From NCBI RefSeq assembly GCF_007280415.1, contig NZ_VKKU01000001.1:682001-746000 (forward strand): 64,000 nucleotides of DNA. The letters run 5' to 3'. A model generated the notes under the pieces. It saw only the letters and a list, made by a program, of their open reading frames with translations, made no database searches and was not told where the DNA came from. This DNA comes from Sphingorhabdus contaminans. GTDB lineage: Bacteria > Pseudomonadota > Alphaproteobacteria > Sphingomonadales > Sphingomonadaceae. The position numbers and the translations under genes were made by a program. Shown here piece after piece: positions 1 to 10,524 of the stretch; within the stretch, counting starts at the first letter, position 1; each line of letters starts with the position of its first letter.

Positions 1-1
1 G

Positions 2-1345
2 GAAATCCTTCATGTCGAACAGCAAAAGGGCCGGCTGAAGGGCGTGATTGTCCAATTTGGCGGCCAAACCCCGCTGAATCTGGCCAAAGCGCTGGAGGCG
101 GCGGGCATTCCGATCCTTGGCACCTCGCCGGATGCGATTGACCTTGCCGAAGACCGGGAGCGTTTTGCCGCGCTCATCAACAAGCTGAAGCTGCGCCAAC
201 CCCAAAACGGCATCGCGCGCAGCCGGGAAGAGGCCATCGCGGTGGCCGAAAAGATTGGCTACCCTGTATTGATGCGGCCGTCCTATGTGCTCGGTGGCCG
301 GGCGATGGAAATTGTCGATACGCAGGCGCAGCTTGAAAATTATATCCAGACGGCCGTGATTGTGTCGGGCGACTCGCCCGTCCTGATCGACAGCTATCTG
401 CGCGATGCTATCGAAGTTGATGTCGACGCGATTTGCGACGGCGACGATGTCGTTGTGGCCGGTATCCTGCAGCATATCGAAGAAGCAGGCGTGCACAGTG
501 GCGACAGCGCCTGCACCATTCCGCCCTATAGCCTGCCGGCGGACATTATCGCCGAAATCCGGCGTCAGGCGGAATTGCTGGCGTTCAACCTCCACGTCCG
601 CGGGCTGATGAATGTCCAGTTCGCGGTCAAGGATGGCAAGGTCTATCTGATCGAGGTCAATCCGCGTGCCAGCCGCACGGTACCCTTTGTCGCCAAGGCC
701 ATCGGCGCGCCGATAGCGAAGATTGCGGCGCGTGTCATGGCGGGCGAAAAGCTGAAAGACTTGCCGCCGATCAAACTCGACATCGATTATATCGCGGTCA
801 AAGAGGCGGTGTTCCCGTTTGACCGGTTCCCGGGCGTTGACCCTGTCCTGTCGCCGGAAATGAAATCAACCGGCGAAGTCATGGGTATCGACAAGGATTT
901 TGCGACGGCCTTTGCGAAATCGCAGATCGGCGCGAGGATGCCGCCGCCTATGGGCGGAAAATTGTTTGTATCGGTGAAGGACAGTGACAAGCCGGTGATC
1001 GTACCGGCGGTCAAACAGGCTATCGAATGCGGATTTTCCGTCTGTGCTACCGGCGGGACTGCCGACTATCTGCGAGCACAGGGAATCGAGGTCGAGCGGG
1101 TGAACAAGGTTGCCCAGGGCCGACCCCATATTGTCGACAAGATCAAGGATGGGGAGATCCACCTGATTTTCAACACGACCGAAGGTTGGCAGAGCCTGAA
1201 AGACAGCGAAGAAATCCGCCGTTCCGCGCTTGTGAACAAGGTTTCGCAATATACGACAGCCGCAGGAAGTGTCGCCGTGGCACAGGCGATTGCGTCCTTG
1301 CAGCAACGGCAACTTGAAGTTCGGCCACTTCAGGACTATTATTAA
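2..1345 (+). CDS. carB: Carbamoyl-phosphate synthase large subunit, C-terminal part (5' truncated by window)
   Basis: The open frame enters at base 2 and ends at TAA 1343-1345, giving about 447 codons. The complete family is about 1070 residues, so this is the C-terminal 40%. The visible part holds the second ATP-grasp domain, with a VGGQTP-like entry (seen as [18 protein letters not shown]), the [11 protein letters not shown] nucleotide loop, and [13 protein letters not shown] with metal/ATP ligands. It is followed by the MGS-type regulatory domain ([23 protein letters not shown]). By family knowledge this half makes carbamoyl phosphate from carbamate for pyrimidine and arginine synthesis in the cytoplasm, and the MGS domain takes allosteric effectors. 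greA follows 96 bp downstream on the same strand, a common alphaproteobacterial order. There is no sign of decay; the missing start is only the window edge. Confidence 0.97.
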   Translation, partial: EILHVEQQKGRLKGVIVQFGGQTPLNLAKALEAAGIPILGTSPDAIDLAEDRERFAALINKLKLRQPQNGIARSREEAIAVAEKIGYPVLMRPSYVLGGRAMEIVDTQAQLENYIQTAVIVSGDSPVLIDSYLRDAIEVDVDAICDGDDVVVAGILQHIEEAGVHSGDSACTIPPYSLPADIIAEIRRQAELLAFNLHVRGLMNVQFAVKDGKVYLIEVNPRASRTVPFVAKAIGAPIAKIAARVMAGEKLKDLPPIKLDIDYIAVKEAVFPFDRFPGVDPVLSPEMKSTGEVMGIDKDFATAFAKSQIGARMPPPMGGKLFVSVKDSDKPVIVPAVKQAIECGFSVCATGGTADYLRAQGIEVERVNKVAQGRPHIVDKIKDGEIHLIFNTTEGWQSLKDSEEIRRSALVNKVSQYTTAAGSVAVAQAIASLQQRQLEVRPLQDYY

Positions 1346-1441
1346 CGGAAGCAGTATCTCTCCTCTAAATTTGAAACTGCATATCGGATGGGTTTGACCG
1401 CTCCTCCGATTGGGAAGTTTTTGTGACGAAGGGCAGCCAAA

Positions 1442-1918
1442 ATGGCGAGTTTTGAAAAATATCCGATGTTGGCCGAAGGCTATGAAAAGCTGATGACCGA
1501 CCTGAAGCGCCTCCGTGACGAGCGCCCGATGATTGTGGATGCAATCGAGGAAGCACGTGCGCATGGCGATTTATCGGAAAATGCCGAATATCACGCTGCC
1601 AAGGAACGTCAGGGCCAGGTCGAAGCCGCGATTTCCGAAATCGAGGACAAGATCGGCCGCGCGCAGATTATCGATCCGTCGACACTGTCGGGTGACAAGA
1701 TTGTCTTTGGTGCCACCGTCACCTTGCTGGATGACGATGACAAGCCCGTGCGTTACCAGTTGGTGGGCGAAACGGAGGCCGATGCCAAGGCTGGCCGGAT
1801 TTCCTATAATTCGCCGCTGGGCCGGGCCCTGATTGGCCGCGTGGTCGATGACGAAATCGAGCTGACCGTGCCGTCGGGCGACAAATATTATCTCGTGTCG
1901 AAGATCGAGTTTATCTGA
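1442..1918 (+). CDS. greA: Transcription elongation factor GreA
   Basis: 158 residues, the normal family length. The N-terminal coiled coil (about residues 12-75) carries the conserved [15 protein letters not shown] segment, whose acidic tip enters the RNA polymerase secondary channel. The C-terminal FKBP-like domain shows [11 protein letters not shown] and ends in [10 protein letters not shown]. GreA stimulates RNA cleavage in backtracked polymerase and rescues stalled complexes. ATG 1442 gives the canonical N-terminus with the conserved PML...YEKL. It lies downstream of carB and may be co-transcribed, as 96 bp without an obvious terminator separate them. A hairpin beyond the stop may end the transcript. 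Confidence 0.97.
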   Translation: MASFEKYPMLAEGYEKLMTDLKRLRDERPMIVDAIEEARAHGDLSENAEYHAAKERQGQVEAAISEIEDKIGRAQIIDPSTLSGDKIVFGATVTLLDDDDKPVRYQLVGETEADAKAGRISYNSPLGRALIGRVVDDEIELTVPSGDKYYLVSKIEFI

Positions 1919-1934
1919 ATTGACCCCGGAAGAT

Positions 1935-1982
1935 CAAAATCATGCCGCCCAATCCGTTGAAGAGCGGATGGGGGTGATTTTG
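1935..1982 (+). terminator. Hairpin after greA, possible terminator
   Basis: CAAAATCA at 1935-1942 is the exact reverse complement of TGATTTTG at 1975-1982. Inside, ATCCG pairs with CGGAT near 1952-1968 and a C run faces a G run. The right arm contains only four Ts and no longer U tract follows, so termination efficiency is uncertain. Confidence 0.45.
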
Positions 1983-2032
1983 TGCGAAATGTCCGGAACG
2001 CTCCGCACTAACTTCCCTATGGGAGGTAAGTG

Positions 2033-2695
2033 ATGCAGTTCCCGCGCGGTCCTGTCACCAACGCACTTGTCGTCATCAATCTGGTGATAGCACTGATCTT
2101 GCTAGTCCCCCAATGGTGGGAATATGCTGTCATTTCCGGCGGGCTGTGGCCGATACGGCTCAGCGGTGACAGTTCCCAGTTTGAGGCTATCGGCTTTCTC
2201 GTTCCTGCCTTTCTGACACCACTTACCGCTGCATTTCTGCATGGCGGGCTGATGCATGCAATTTTGAACATGGTCATGTTGCTGCTGATCGGCAAAATGG
2301 TGGAACGCGTTCTGGGTGGCGGTATCTATCTCTTCCTCTATCTGGTCGGGGCCTATGCGGCCGCAGGTACGGAATGGCTGGCGGCGGTGATGCAATGGCC
2401 AATGTCGGCCGATATGATGGCGCCCGCCATCGGTGCAAGCGGCGCGATCTCCGCGATTATCGGTGCCTATGTCCTGCTGTTCCCGAACGCGCAGCCGAAG
2501 GCATGGGGACCAATCCCTGCGAACATCGCCAGACCGTTACATCTGACCCTTGCCTGGGTGGCGCTTAATCTTGCTTTGGGATTTGTGGGACCCGGTCTTG
2601 GTATCGGCATTGCCATCTGGTCGCATATCGGCGGTTTTGTAGCAGGCCTGTTTCTGGCAAGGCCCTTGCTTTTGTGGCGTTACCGCAAAGCCTGA
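2033..2695 (+). CDS. Rhomboid-family intramembrane serine protease
   Basis: 220 residues with six or so hydrophobic segments. Family hallmarks are all present: HGGLMHAILNM at residues 70-80 (helix 2 His/Asn pair), the catalytic serine in GASGA (Ser136) and the partner histidine in SHIGG (His198). Rhomboids cleave transmembrane substrates within the inner membrane; the substrate here cannot be inferred. ATG 2033 is preferred over the in-frame GTG at 2030 because GGAGG at 2022-2026 lies 6 nt from the ATG but only 3 nt from the GTG. The gene stands alone between greA (same strand) and the convergent DUF4170 gene. Confidence 0.9.
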   Translation: MQFPRGPVTNALVVINLVIALILLVPQWWEYAVISGGLWPIRLSGDSSQFEAIGFLVPAFLTPLTAAFLHGGLMHAILNMVMLLLIGKMVERVLGGGIYLFLYLVGAYAAAGTEWLAAVMQWPMSADMMAPAIGASGAISAIIGAYVLLFPNAQPKAWGPIPANIARPLHLTLAWVALNLALGFVGPGLGIGIAIWSHIGGFVAGLFLARPLLLWRYRKA

Positions 2696-2740
2696 CATAC
2701 CGCAGGCGGAGCGCCGCATGAAGCGGCGCCCGGCACAGCA

Positions 2741-2959
2741 TTATTCCTGTGGCTGCAGCAACTTGTGCAGATGCACGACCACATATTTCATTTCGGCATC
2801 GTCCACCGTCTTTTGCGCTGCCCCGCGCCATGCCTCTTCAGCCGAGGCATAGTCTGGAAACATGCCGACGATGTCGAGCTTGTCGAGATCCGTAAATTCC
2901 AGTGTCTGCGGGTCTTTGACCCGGCCCCCGAACACCAGATGCAATTTTGCTTCGGTCAA
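2741..2959 (-). CDS. DUF4170 family small protein
   Basis: 72 residues, soluble and mildly acidic, matching my memory of DUF4170, a small alphaproteobacterial family (LHLVFGGRVKDPQTLEF near the start, IVGMFPDYASAEEAW in the middle). No biochemical role is known. The start is TTG at 2959, supported by AAGGGG seven bases upstream; no ATG fits. It begins 11 bp after the stop of the upstream leftward gene, so it is probably the last cistron of the stress-protein operon that starts at 4796. Confidence 0.8.
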   Translation of the reverse strand: MTEAKLHLVFGGRVKDPQTLEFTDLDKLDIVGMFPDYASAEEAWRGAAQKTVDDAEMKYVVVHLHKLLQPQE

Positions 2960-2970
2960 ATTCTTGCCCC

Positions 2971-3477
2971 TTAATCCTTCTTTTTGGCCGCTTCCGTAGC
3001 TGCCGCGCCCGCGGCCTTTACCGCTTCTGCTGCTTTGCTGACAAGGTCCCTAAATTGGTCACGGACTGCATCGCCGTTTAGGCCCAGGCTATCCACCTTT
3101 TCCTTGCCGGCCGACTTTGCGGCCTTCGCCATTTCCTTGGCCTTTTTATTCAGCTTCTTGCCCGTCTTGCCCATCAATTTGGTTTCCCGCTCTGTGCGGG
3201 GCAGGAGAGCGCCGATAATCGCGCCAATGGCGACACCGCCGAGCACGATGGCAAGCGGATTTTTGTCGATGCCCTGTGATGTTTTCTGGGCTGCCTTCTG
3301 CGCATAGTCGCGTGATTGCTTTACGCCGCGGGCGGCGGCTTCGCGGCCCTTTTCATAAGCGTCTGCGGCCTTTTCACGGGCAACCGCGCTTTTCTTGCTT
3401 GTCGTGGCCTTGGCCGTTGCCAGACCTTCTTTCGCGTTCTGGGTCGCGGTCTTTATGCTGTCGCCGATCTTGCTCAT
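2971..3477 (-). CDS. Lys/Ala-rich helical protein with one hydrophobic segment (DUF883/ElaB-like)
   Basis: 168 residues, extremely rich in Ala and Lys. A long amphipathic helical N-terminus is followed by NPLAIVLGGVAIGAIIGALL (about residues 75-95), a glycine-zipper-like membrane segment, and another Lys/Ala helix to the end. The NPLAIVLGGVAIG turn resembles the C-terminal membrane anchor of ElaB/YqjD (DUF883), inner-membrane proteins of stationary phase that in E. coli associate with ribosomes. Here the anchor is internal, so assignment is by resemblance only. The start is ATG 3477 with AGGAACG upstream. Third gene of the leftward cluster. Confidence 0.7.
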   Translation of the reverse strand: MSKIGDSIKTATQNAKEGLATAKATTSKKSAVAREKAADAYEKGREAAARGVKQSRDYAQKAAQKTSQGIDKNPLAIVLGGVAIGAIIGALLPRTERETKLMGKTGKKLNKKAKEMAKAAKSAGKEKVDSLGLNGDAVRDQFRDLVSKAAEAVKAAGAAATEAAKKKD

Positions 3478-3491
3478 GGTTCGTTCCTGTT

Positions 3492-3827
3492 TCAGTTGCC
3501 GTCAGGCAAGTTGTTTTTACTCTTTCGCAGCTTTGAAAGCCAATTGGAAATAGGTCGGCGGGCCGCAAATAAAATTGCCCCCAAACCGACTGCACCGATT
3601 AGCGGTGCATTTTTGCGGGCAAGTTGCGCGGCGTCTTCGGATACCTTCACCGCTTGCGTTTTTTTCCGGTGCAAAAAGCGCCGGATCTGGTTGCGCGGGT
3701 GAAGAATATCCTGCGCAACCTCAACGGTTCCACGCAGCTTGCGCCTCAGATTGCGGCGTTCCGCGTCGGATAATATCACCGACTTCCGGTCAGTCACCTC
3801 AGGGTCCTTAGGTAATAGGGTCGTCAT
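3492..3827 (-). CDS. Hypothetical small membrane protein (YqjK-like position)
   Basis: 111 residues. The N-terminal half is basic (DAERRNLRRKLRG, RRFLHRKKTQ). One hydrophobic stretch follows near residues 78-95 (NAPLIGAVGLGAILFAARRP), then a basic tail. I do not recognise a named family; position and size resemble YqjK of the E. coli yqjD-yqjE-yqjK operon, but sequence similarity is not evident by eye. ATG 3827 is preferred over the in-frame TTG at 3836 because GGAGA sits about nine bases before the ATG. It overlaps the upstream holin-like gene by 20 bp, implying translational coupling. Confidence 0.65.
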   Translation of the reverse strand: MTTLLPKDPEVTDRKSVILSDAERRNLRRKLRGTVEVAQDILHPRNQIRRFLHRKKTQAVKVSEDAAQLARKNAPLIGAVGLGAILFAARRPISNWLSKLRKSKNNLPDGN

Positions 3828-4203
3828 CGCGTTCAATCTCCGGGAAGTAAACCTTCCTCAGCCATTTTCGTGCCTTCAACCCGCATATTATTCCGATAAG
3901 GATGAACGTCGCCGTAACCGACAAAGTCGCCCATCCCGGACCAATCAGGGGCGACACTGTCAGGACCAGCCCGATGACGAGCGCAATGGCGGCGCCGCTA
4001 AATGCGAAGGCCGCTATGGCGCCGAAACGGAAGGACCATCGCAGGACATGGCGGCTATAGTCCAGCCGGGACTGGTAATAATTGACCTCGGCCCGGACAA
4101 GTGCACGCAGATCGTCAAGGACCAGCGTGACCTGTTCCACGGGCGATGGTTCGGACTCGATGTCCGAATTGTCCCTGTCTGTGTTCTGATGCTCGTCCGT
4201 CAT
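3808..4203 (-). CDS. Phage_holin_3_6 / YqjE-like inner-membrane protein
   Basis: 131 residues. A polar N-terminus of about 25 residues leads to an amphipathic region (LRALVRAEVNYYQSRLDYS) and then two transmembrane segments (about 58-82 and 90-110), ending in a charged tail. This layout is that of the Phage_holin_3_6 (YqjE) family. Despite the name these are chromosomal inner-membrane proteins, not lysis genes, and no phage genes are near. The partner upstream is a DUF883-like gene, as in E. coli yqjD-yqjE. Confidence 0.75.
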   Translation of the reverse strand: MTDEHQNTDRDNSDIESEPSPVEQVTLVLDDLRALVRAEVNYYQSRLDYSRHVLRWSFRFGAIAAFAFSGAAIALVIGLVLTVSPLIGPGWATLSVTATFILIGIICGLKARKWLRKVYFPEIERDDDPIT

Positions 4204-4256
4204 TCCACCCGCTTAACGGCGAATGGCCGTCTATGGCAATGCCACTGTTATGGAAA

Positions 4257-4796
4257 TCAGGTGTTGTCGCTACCTGAACGGAACAGTCGGGCCAGAACAA
4301 AGCCGACCGCTGCAGCCGCACCGATCGCAACGGCAGGGCTCTTGCGGACGAACTGGCGTGCATCCTCGGCAAGGGCGTCGACATCCTTGGCGTCGAGCTT
4401 GCTGGCGAAACCGTCAACCGCGTCGGCCGCGCCACGGGCGTAATCGCCATATTGCTTGCCCACATTTTCATCGATGGTGGCGGCGCTGTCGCGGATCAGT
4501 TTGCCGATGCTGCCAACGGCTTCCGTCGCGCGCTCCTTGCCCTTTTCAGCCGCAGCCTTTGCGCTGCCCGCTGCTTTCGCCTTGAAATCATTCATGTCGG
4601 ATTTAACCTTCGCGGTTACATTTTCGGTCTTGCCCTTGGGCGGTGCCGCCTTTGCAATCGCCTTGGTCGTCGCGACAGGCTTCTTTGCGGCAGCTGGCTT
4701 TGCAGTGGCAGCAGGCTTTGCAGTTGTCTTCTTAGGCGCCGCCTTGGGTTTCGCCGCCGGCTTTGCAGCAGCTTTCGGTTTTGCGGTTTCGGCCAT
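4257..4796 (-). CDS. DUF883-like (ElaB/YqjD-type) protein with Ala/Lys/Pro-rich N-terminus
   Basis: 179 residues. Residues 1-55 are a repetitive KPAAKP/KPKAAPKK tract, similar in composition to histone-H1-like tails. A helical region follows (AKVKSDMNDFKAKAAGSAK and onward). The C-terminus is RKSPAVAIGAAAAVGFVLAR then a short basic end, the typical DUF883 membrane anchor. The family localises to the inner membrane in stationary phase; the basic tail suggests nucleic-acid or ribosome contact, which is inference. It heads the leftward cluster 4796-2741. The 185 bp to eno hold the divergent promoters, and a minus-strand TTGACT box lies at 4867-4862. Confidence 0.7.
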   Translation of the reverse strand: MAETAKPKAAAKPAAKPKAAPKKTTAKPAATAKPAAAKKPVATTKAIAKAAPPKGKTENVTAKVKSDMNDFKAKAAGSAKAAAEKGKERATEAVGSIGKLIRDSAATIDENVGKQYGDYARGAADAVDGFASKLDAKDVDALAEDARQFVRKSPAVAIGAAAAVGFVLARLFRSGSDNT

Positions 4797-4894
4797 TTCG
4801 GAACTCCTTGGGGTTAGGGGTGGGGCGTTACACAGTACAGATATTTGTATTCAAGGTGCCTTAGTCAACTATAGCACCACAAAATAGATTATAA

Positions 4895-6285
<1,391 letters not shown>

Positions 6286-6300
6286 GTGTTCTAATCCGGC

Positions 6301-6612
6301 ATGGCACAGGGCAAGAAGAATCCGCAATATGTCAAAACGGTCATTGGACCGGGACTGGCGCTTGTCGCTTTGCTGGGGATCGCTTCCTACGCGTTGCTGG
6401 GGCCGACGGGCATCATCGCCTGGACCGATTATCGCGCGGCATTGAGCGAGCGGAAAATTGAACTGGCCCAATTGAAAAAGGAACGCGACGCGCTGCGCAA
6501 CCGGCAACTTTTGCTGGACCGTGATAATGTCGATCCCGATCTTGCCGGCGAATTGATGCGCAAGGAACTTAACGTTGTTGCGCCGGACGAGGTCGTTGTT
6601 CCGTTAAAGTAA
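6301..6612 (+). CDS. ftsB: Septum formation initiator FtsB (DivIC family)
   Basis: 103 residues: a short cytoplasmic N-terminus, one membrane span at about residues 15-38 (VALLGIASYALLG), then a periplasmic coiled coil (ALSERKIELAQLKKERDAL). It ends with the MRKELNVVAPDEVVV segment typical of the family. FtsB forms a trimeric FtsQLB complex that activates septal peptidoglycan synthesis. The eno-ftsB-pdhA order is common in alphaproteobacteria and supports the call. The start ATG 6301 has no strong Shine-Dalgarno. Confidence 0.88.
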   Translation: MAQGKKNPQYVKTVIGPGLALVALLGIASYALLGPTGIIAWTDYRAALSERKIELAQLKKERDALRNRQLLLDRDNVDPDLAGELMRKELNVVAPDEVVVPLK

Positions 6613-6738
6613 TAGGCCGGAACGCATAATGAATAGCTATGCACCCTGTTTCGTAGCGGAAAACCGCTTTTCACCTCGCGTGAATTTGACTAGGCGGGAA
6701 ACACTTAAAGCCCGAATATAACAGCAGAGGATTACGCT

Positions 6739-7809
6739 TTGGCCAAGACCCCCGCGAAGAAATCCGCCCCCAAGAAAGCGAGTGTCAGCGAGGATCTTTC
6801 CCGCGCAAACCGGGAGCGTCCTGCAGAGCCTGTTCCTTATAAGGCAACCAAGGAAGAGCTGCTCAAATTCTACCGCGACATGCTGTTGATCCGGCGGTTC
6901 GAGGAAAAGGCGGGCCAGCTTTACGGGCTGGGGCTCATCGGAGGCTTCTGCCATTTGTATATCGGTCAGGAAGCGGTTGCCATCGGGCTGCAGTCTGCGC
7001 TGACACCCGGCAAGGACAGCGTCATTACCGGATATCGCGATCATGGTCACATGTTGGCCTATGGCATTGATCCCAATATCATCATGGCCGAACTCACCGG
7101 CCGGGCCGCGGGCATATCGCGCGGCAAGGGCGGGTCGATGCACATGTTTTCCACCGAACATAAATTTTATGGTGGTCACGGCATCGTCGGTGCGCAGGTG
7201 TCGCTCGGCGCGGGGCTTGCCTTCGGGCACAAATATTCGGGCGATGGCGGCGTTTGCCTCGCCTATTTTGGTGATGGTGCCGCCAATCAGGGGCAGGTCT
7301 ATGAGAGCTTCAACATGGCCGAGTTGTGGAAGTTGCCGATCATTTTCGTGATCGAAAACAACCAATATGCCATGGGCACCAGCGTCAACCGCGCTTCATC
7401 GGAAGACCAGTTGTACCGTCGCGGCGAAAGTTTCCGTATTCCGGGTATCCAGGTGGACGGAATGGATGTGCTTGCCGTACGCGGCGCGGCAGAGGTCGCA
7501 CTGGATTGGGTGCGCGGCGGCAATGGTCCGGTCTTGCTGGAAATGAAAACCTATCGGTATCGCGGCCATTCCATGTCCGATCCGGCCAAATACCGCAGCC
7601 GGGACGAAGTGCAATCTGTCCGCGACAACAGCGATCCTATCGAAGGCTGCAAGGCCTATCTCGCAGAAATGGGCGTAGGTGAGGACGAATTGAAAGCGCT
7701 GGAAAAGGAAATCCGGACCATCGTGAATGAGTCAGCCGATTTTGCGGAAAGCTCGCCCGAGCCTGAATTGAACGAACTATATACCGACGTACTGGTGGAG
7801 CAATATTGA
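6739..7809 (+). CDS. pdhA: Pyruvate dehydrogenase E1 component, alpha subunit
   Basis: 356 residues. Decarboxylates pyruvate with thiamine diphosphate as half of an alpha2beta2 E1. After a Lys/Ala-rich leader of about 25 residues come [20 protein letters not shown], the HMFS...GGHGIVGAQ region and the ThDP motif GDGAANQG ending at the conserved ENNQYAMGT. The phosphorylation-loop-like [17 protein letters not shown] is also present. The start is TTG 6739, preceded by CAGAGG with 8 nt spacing; no closer ATG fits. The stop TGA overlaps the ATG of pdhB (TGATG), so the two subunits are translationally coupled. Confidence 0.97.
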   Translation: MAKTPAKKSAPKKASVSEDLSRANRERPAEPVPYKATKEELLKFYRDMLLIRRFEEKAGQLYGLGLIGGFCHLYIGQEAVAIGLQSALTPGKDSVITGYRDHGHMLAYGIDPNIIMAELTGRAAGISRGKGGSMHMFSTEHKFYGGHGIVGAQVSLGAGLAFGHKYSGDGGVCLAYFGDGAANQGQVYESFNMAELWKLPIIFVIENNQYAMGTSVNRASSEDQLYRRGESFRIPGIQVDGMDVLAVRGAAEVALDWVRGGNGPVLLEMKTYRYRGHSMSDPAKYRSRDEVQSVRDNSDPIEGCKAYLAEMGVGEDELKALEKEIRTIVNESADFAESSPEPELNELYTDVLVEQY

Positions 7810-9173
7810 TGGCAATCGAACTTAAAATGCCTGCGCTTTCGCCGACGATGGAAGAAGGCACCCTGGCCAAATGGCTCGTGAAAGAAGGCGATAGCGTCAA
7901 GTCAGGCGATATCCTGGCCGAGATCGAGACGGACAAGGCGACGATGGAATTTGAGGCTGTCGATGAAGGCGTCATCTCCTCCATCACCGTTCCCGAAGGG
8001 ACGGATGGTGTGAAGGTTGGTACGGTCATCGCGCTGATTGCTGGTGATGGCGAAGCGGCCGCGCCGCCGCCACCGCCACCGCCCGCGGCGGCTCCGGTTG
8101 CTGCAGCACCTGCAGAGGCACCGGCTGCTGCTGTAGCCGCGCCTGTCGCTGTTGTTGCCAAAGCCGACCCTGCGGTGCCTGAGGGAACCGCAATGATTTC
8201 ACTCACCCTGCGCGAGGCTTTGCGCGACGCGATGGCGGAAGAAATGCGCCGTGACGACCGCGTTTTTGTGATGGGTGAAGAGGTCGCCGAATATCAGGGT
8301 GCCTATAAGGTTACCCAAGGTCTGCTCGCCGAATTTGGTGCGCGCCGCGTTATCGACACGCCGATTACCGAATATGGCTTTGCCGGTATCGGCACGGGCG
8401 CGGCAATGGGCGGATTGCGGCCTGTTATCGAGTTCATGACCTTCAACTTTGCAATGCAAGCCATTGACCATATTATCAACTCGGCCGCCAAGACCAATTA
8501 TATGTCGGGTGGCCAGATGCGGTGCCCGATTGTGTTCCGTGGTCCGAATGGCGCCGCGGCGCGTGTCGGGGCGCAGCATAGCCAGAACTACGCCCCTTGG
8601 TATGCGAGCGTCCCCGGTCTGATCGTCATCAGTCCCTATGATGCTGCCGATGCCAAAGGTCTTCTGAAGGCCGCAATCCGGTGCGAGGATCCGGTTGTCT
8701 TCCTCGAAAATGAACTGCTTTACGGGCGTACATTCGACATCCCCGATCTCGACGACCATGTCCTGCCCATCGGCAAGGCGCGTGTCATGCGGGAAGGGAC
8801 GGACGTCACCGTCGTCAGCTATTCCATTGGTGTGGGCATGTCCCTGGAAGCGGCGGAAAAGCTTGCTGGCGAAGGCATCAGTGTTGAAGTTATCGACTTG
8901 CGCACAATTCGCCCGCTTGACAAGGCGACAATCCTTGCCAGCCTTGCAAAAACCAACCGTCTCGTCATCGCTGAAGAAGGATGGCCGGTCTGCTCGGTCG
9001 GCAGCGAAGTGATCGCGATTTGCATGGAGGATGGTTTTGACGACCTCGATGCACCCGTCATCCGCGTCACGAATGAAGATGTGCCGATGCCCTATGCAGC
9101 AAATCTGGAAAAGGCGGCGCTCGTCAATGCCGACAAGATTGCCGCAGGGGTTCGCAAGGTGCTGGGTCGTTAA
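7809..9173 (+). CDS. pdhB: Pyruvate dehydrogenase E1 component, beta subunit with N-terminal lipoyl domain
   Basis: 454 residues, longer than a plain E1-beta (about 330) because an extra lipoyl domain precedes it. Residues 1-80 are biotinyl/lipoyl-like with the modifiable lysine in ETDKATME (Lys43). A Pro/Ala linker (residues about 83-120) follows, then the transketolase-type domain beginning [18 protein letters not shown] with [14 protein letters not shown] and the C-terminal [14 protein letters not shown] lipoylated E1-beta is known from alphaproteobacteria such as Sinorhizobium and Zymomonas. E2 and E3 genes are not in the window. ATG 7809 overlaps the pdhA stop by one base. Confidence 0.97.
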   Translation: MAIELKMPALSPTMEEGTLAKWLVKEGDSVKSGDILAEIETDKATMEFEAVDEGVISSITVPEGTDGVKVGTVIALIAGDGEAAAPPPPPPPAAAPVAAAPAEAPAAAVAAPVAVVAKADPAVPEGTAMISLTLREALRDAMAEEMRRDDRVFVMGEEVAEYQGAYKVTQGLLAEFGARRVIDTPITEYGFAGIGTGAAMGGLRPVIEFMTFNFAMQAIDHIINSAAKTNYMSGGQMRCPIVFRGPNGAAARVGAQHSQNYAPWYASVPGLIVISPYDAADAKGLLKAAIRCEDPVVFLENELLYGRTFDIPDLDDHVLPIGKARVMREGTDVTVVSYSIGVGMSLEAAEKLAGEGISVEVIDLRTIRPLDKATILASLAKTNRLVIAEEGWPVCSVGSEVIAICMEDGFDDLDAPVIRVTNEDVPMPYAANLEKAALVNADKIAAGVRKVLGR

Positions 9174-9181
9174 GACCCAGC
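9161..9181. terminator. Hairpin at the end of pdhB
   Basis: GCTGGGTC (9161-9168) pairs with GACCCAGC (9174-9181) across a 5-nt loop that includes the pdhB stop. It lies between convergent genes (next gene ends at 9196). A weak TTT occurs about ten bases downstream; no strong U tract. Confidence 0.45.
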
Positions 9182-9195
9182 AGTCCGTCCTTTAA

Positions 9196-9900
9196 TCAGG
9201 TGCAGGTTGCCGCAGCGGCACCTTCGGTATTGTAGACCTGTGTCAGGTCACGTGCGTCGCGCACCATCATCGCGGCAATCGCGTTGATATTTTCATAGTC
9301 CTTGATGGCAAAGCCGTTCAGGAACAGCGGCTGATAGCGATAATGCACTTCGGCAAACATCACCGGCGTTCCGGCAGGTGCGGTAACCTGACGTCCCGGA
9401 GGTCCCATCGCGTCCATATTCTGGCCACTGGGCTGGCCGGCAACACCATATTGCGGCGTATAGCTGGTGGCGAGGCCGCGGCAACGTTGCCAGGCAATTT
9501 TGAGCTTTCCGGTCGGATTGGGGTTAGCGACCGTTTCCAAGCTGGAAAGAATGATGCGCCCATTCGGAATGGTGTCTCCATCCTCAGTATGGCTGCCGAA
9601 GATGTCGAGATCACCGGCGTGAATTTCGGCACCGGTGAACAGGTCGTTGATCTGGGTTTCGGTAATCTTCTTGTTCGCAAGAGGATCGCCTTCGCCGATA
9701 CGCGCCGCGTTATCCGCCACCTGTAACGCCAATTGCGAAACCTGCGTCGAGTCATTGGCATAATTGGCCAGTTCCGCCCCGGACGCCACGAACACCATGA
9801 ACACAGGTGCGATGAAAGCGAACTCGATCAGTGCAAGACCGCTTTCATTTTTGACAATGGAGGGCGAACCGCCCAAAAATTTTCTGAGTTTCTTACGCAT
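9196..9900 (-). CDS. TadE-like pilus/secreted protein
   Basis: 234 residues. A short basic cytoplasmic end (MRKKLRKFLGG) is followed by ESGLALIEFAFIAPVFMVFV, the TadE-type signal/membrane segment with the conserved Glu in IEFA. The remainder is predicted to be exported and has only two cysteines, near WQRCRG and at the C-terminus. TadE proteins are pseudopilins of the tight-adherence system. The start ATG 9900 overlaps the upstream gene's stop in the arrangement ATGCGTAA (8-bp overlap), which is why I discard the longer in-frame extension to 9954. Last cistron of a three-gene leftward set. Confidence 0.8.
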   Translation of the reverse strand: MRKKLRKFLGGSPSIVKNESGLALIEFAFIAPVFMVFVASGAELANYANDSTQVSQLALQVADNAARIGEGDPLANKKITETQINDLFTGAEIHAGDLDIFGSHTEDGDTIPNGRIILSSLETVANPNPTGKLKIAWQRCRGLATSYTPQYGVAGQPSGQNMDAMGPPGRQVTAPAGTPVMFAEVHYRYQPLFLNGFAIKDYENINAIAAMMVRDARDLTQVYNTEGAAAATCT

Positions 9901-10522
9901 CTTCACACTTCCGCGTAATGGCCGCGGCCTTTTGTCCATAGGGCTGGTTCGCAATAACGGTCGATGCCGTCAGCGTTACCCGGTCGCTGACGCCCAGCAA
10001 TCCGGCCAGCGGAAACAGGCGGTCATAGCTGATCGTCGCCGAATATTTCACCGCGTCGCGGGTGTAACCCTGACCATCGGCGATACCGTCGGCATCGAAC
10101 GAACTGTTGTTGTTTTCGTCAATGTAATTTTCGTCATTATTACATTCGCCATCGCCGTTGGTATCGTCCCAAACTTCGCTTTCCGGAAAGGCTGCATCGG
10201 TGAAGGTGCGGAAATAGGTGCGGCTAAAGCTGTCGGCGTTGAACTCGGCAGTGCGATGGACGGCAGTGACCTGATCGATCACCTTCTGGTCCACAGCCGC
10301 CTGGATCTCGGCAACGGTACCGGTTTCAAGTGCGGAGTCGCGTGCTGCCTTGTTGACCGAACCCTGCAACACGGATTGCATGTACAGGGTATGGCCGAAG
10401 TCGAAGCCGCCAAATAGCAGCGTGAACATTACCGGTGAAATAACCGCGAACTCGACGATGGACGTGCCTTCGCGGTCATTTACGAACTTCAAAAATGGCT
10501 TGTGCAATTTGGTAAGCATCAT
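9893..10522 (-). CDS. TadE-like protein with calcium-loop-like insert
   Basis: 209 residues. The N-terminus has the TadE pattern: basic start, REGTSIVEFAVISPVMFTLL and a following hydrophobic stretch, with the conserved Glu in VEFA. Residues about 118-148 contain DDTNGDGECNND and DENNNSSFDADG, which look like EF-hand/dockerin-type DxNxDG loops and are unusual for TadE proteins. An SVLQGSVNKAARDSALETG helix follows the membrane anchor. It starts two bases after the VWA gene stop (ATG 10522, GGGG upstream) and overlaps the next TadE-like gene, so the three are one operon. Confidence 0.8.
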   Translation of the reverse strand: MMLTKLHKPFLKFVNDREGTSIVEFAVISPVMFTLLFGGFDFGHTLYMQSVLQGSVNKAARDSALETGTVAEIQAAVDQKVIDQVTAVHRTAEFNADSFSRTYFRTFTDAAFPESEVWDDTNGDGECNNDENYIDENNNSSFDADGIADGQGYTRDAVKYSATISYDRLFPLAGLLGVSDRVTLTASTVIANQPYGQKAAAITRKCEDA

Positions 10523-10524
10523 GA

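Noticed and set aside
3808-4203. Phage holin suggesting a prophage
   Set aside because: The family name is misleading; there are no other phage genes and the context matches the yqjD-yqjE type operon.
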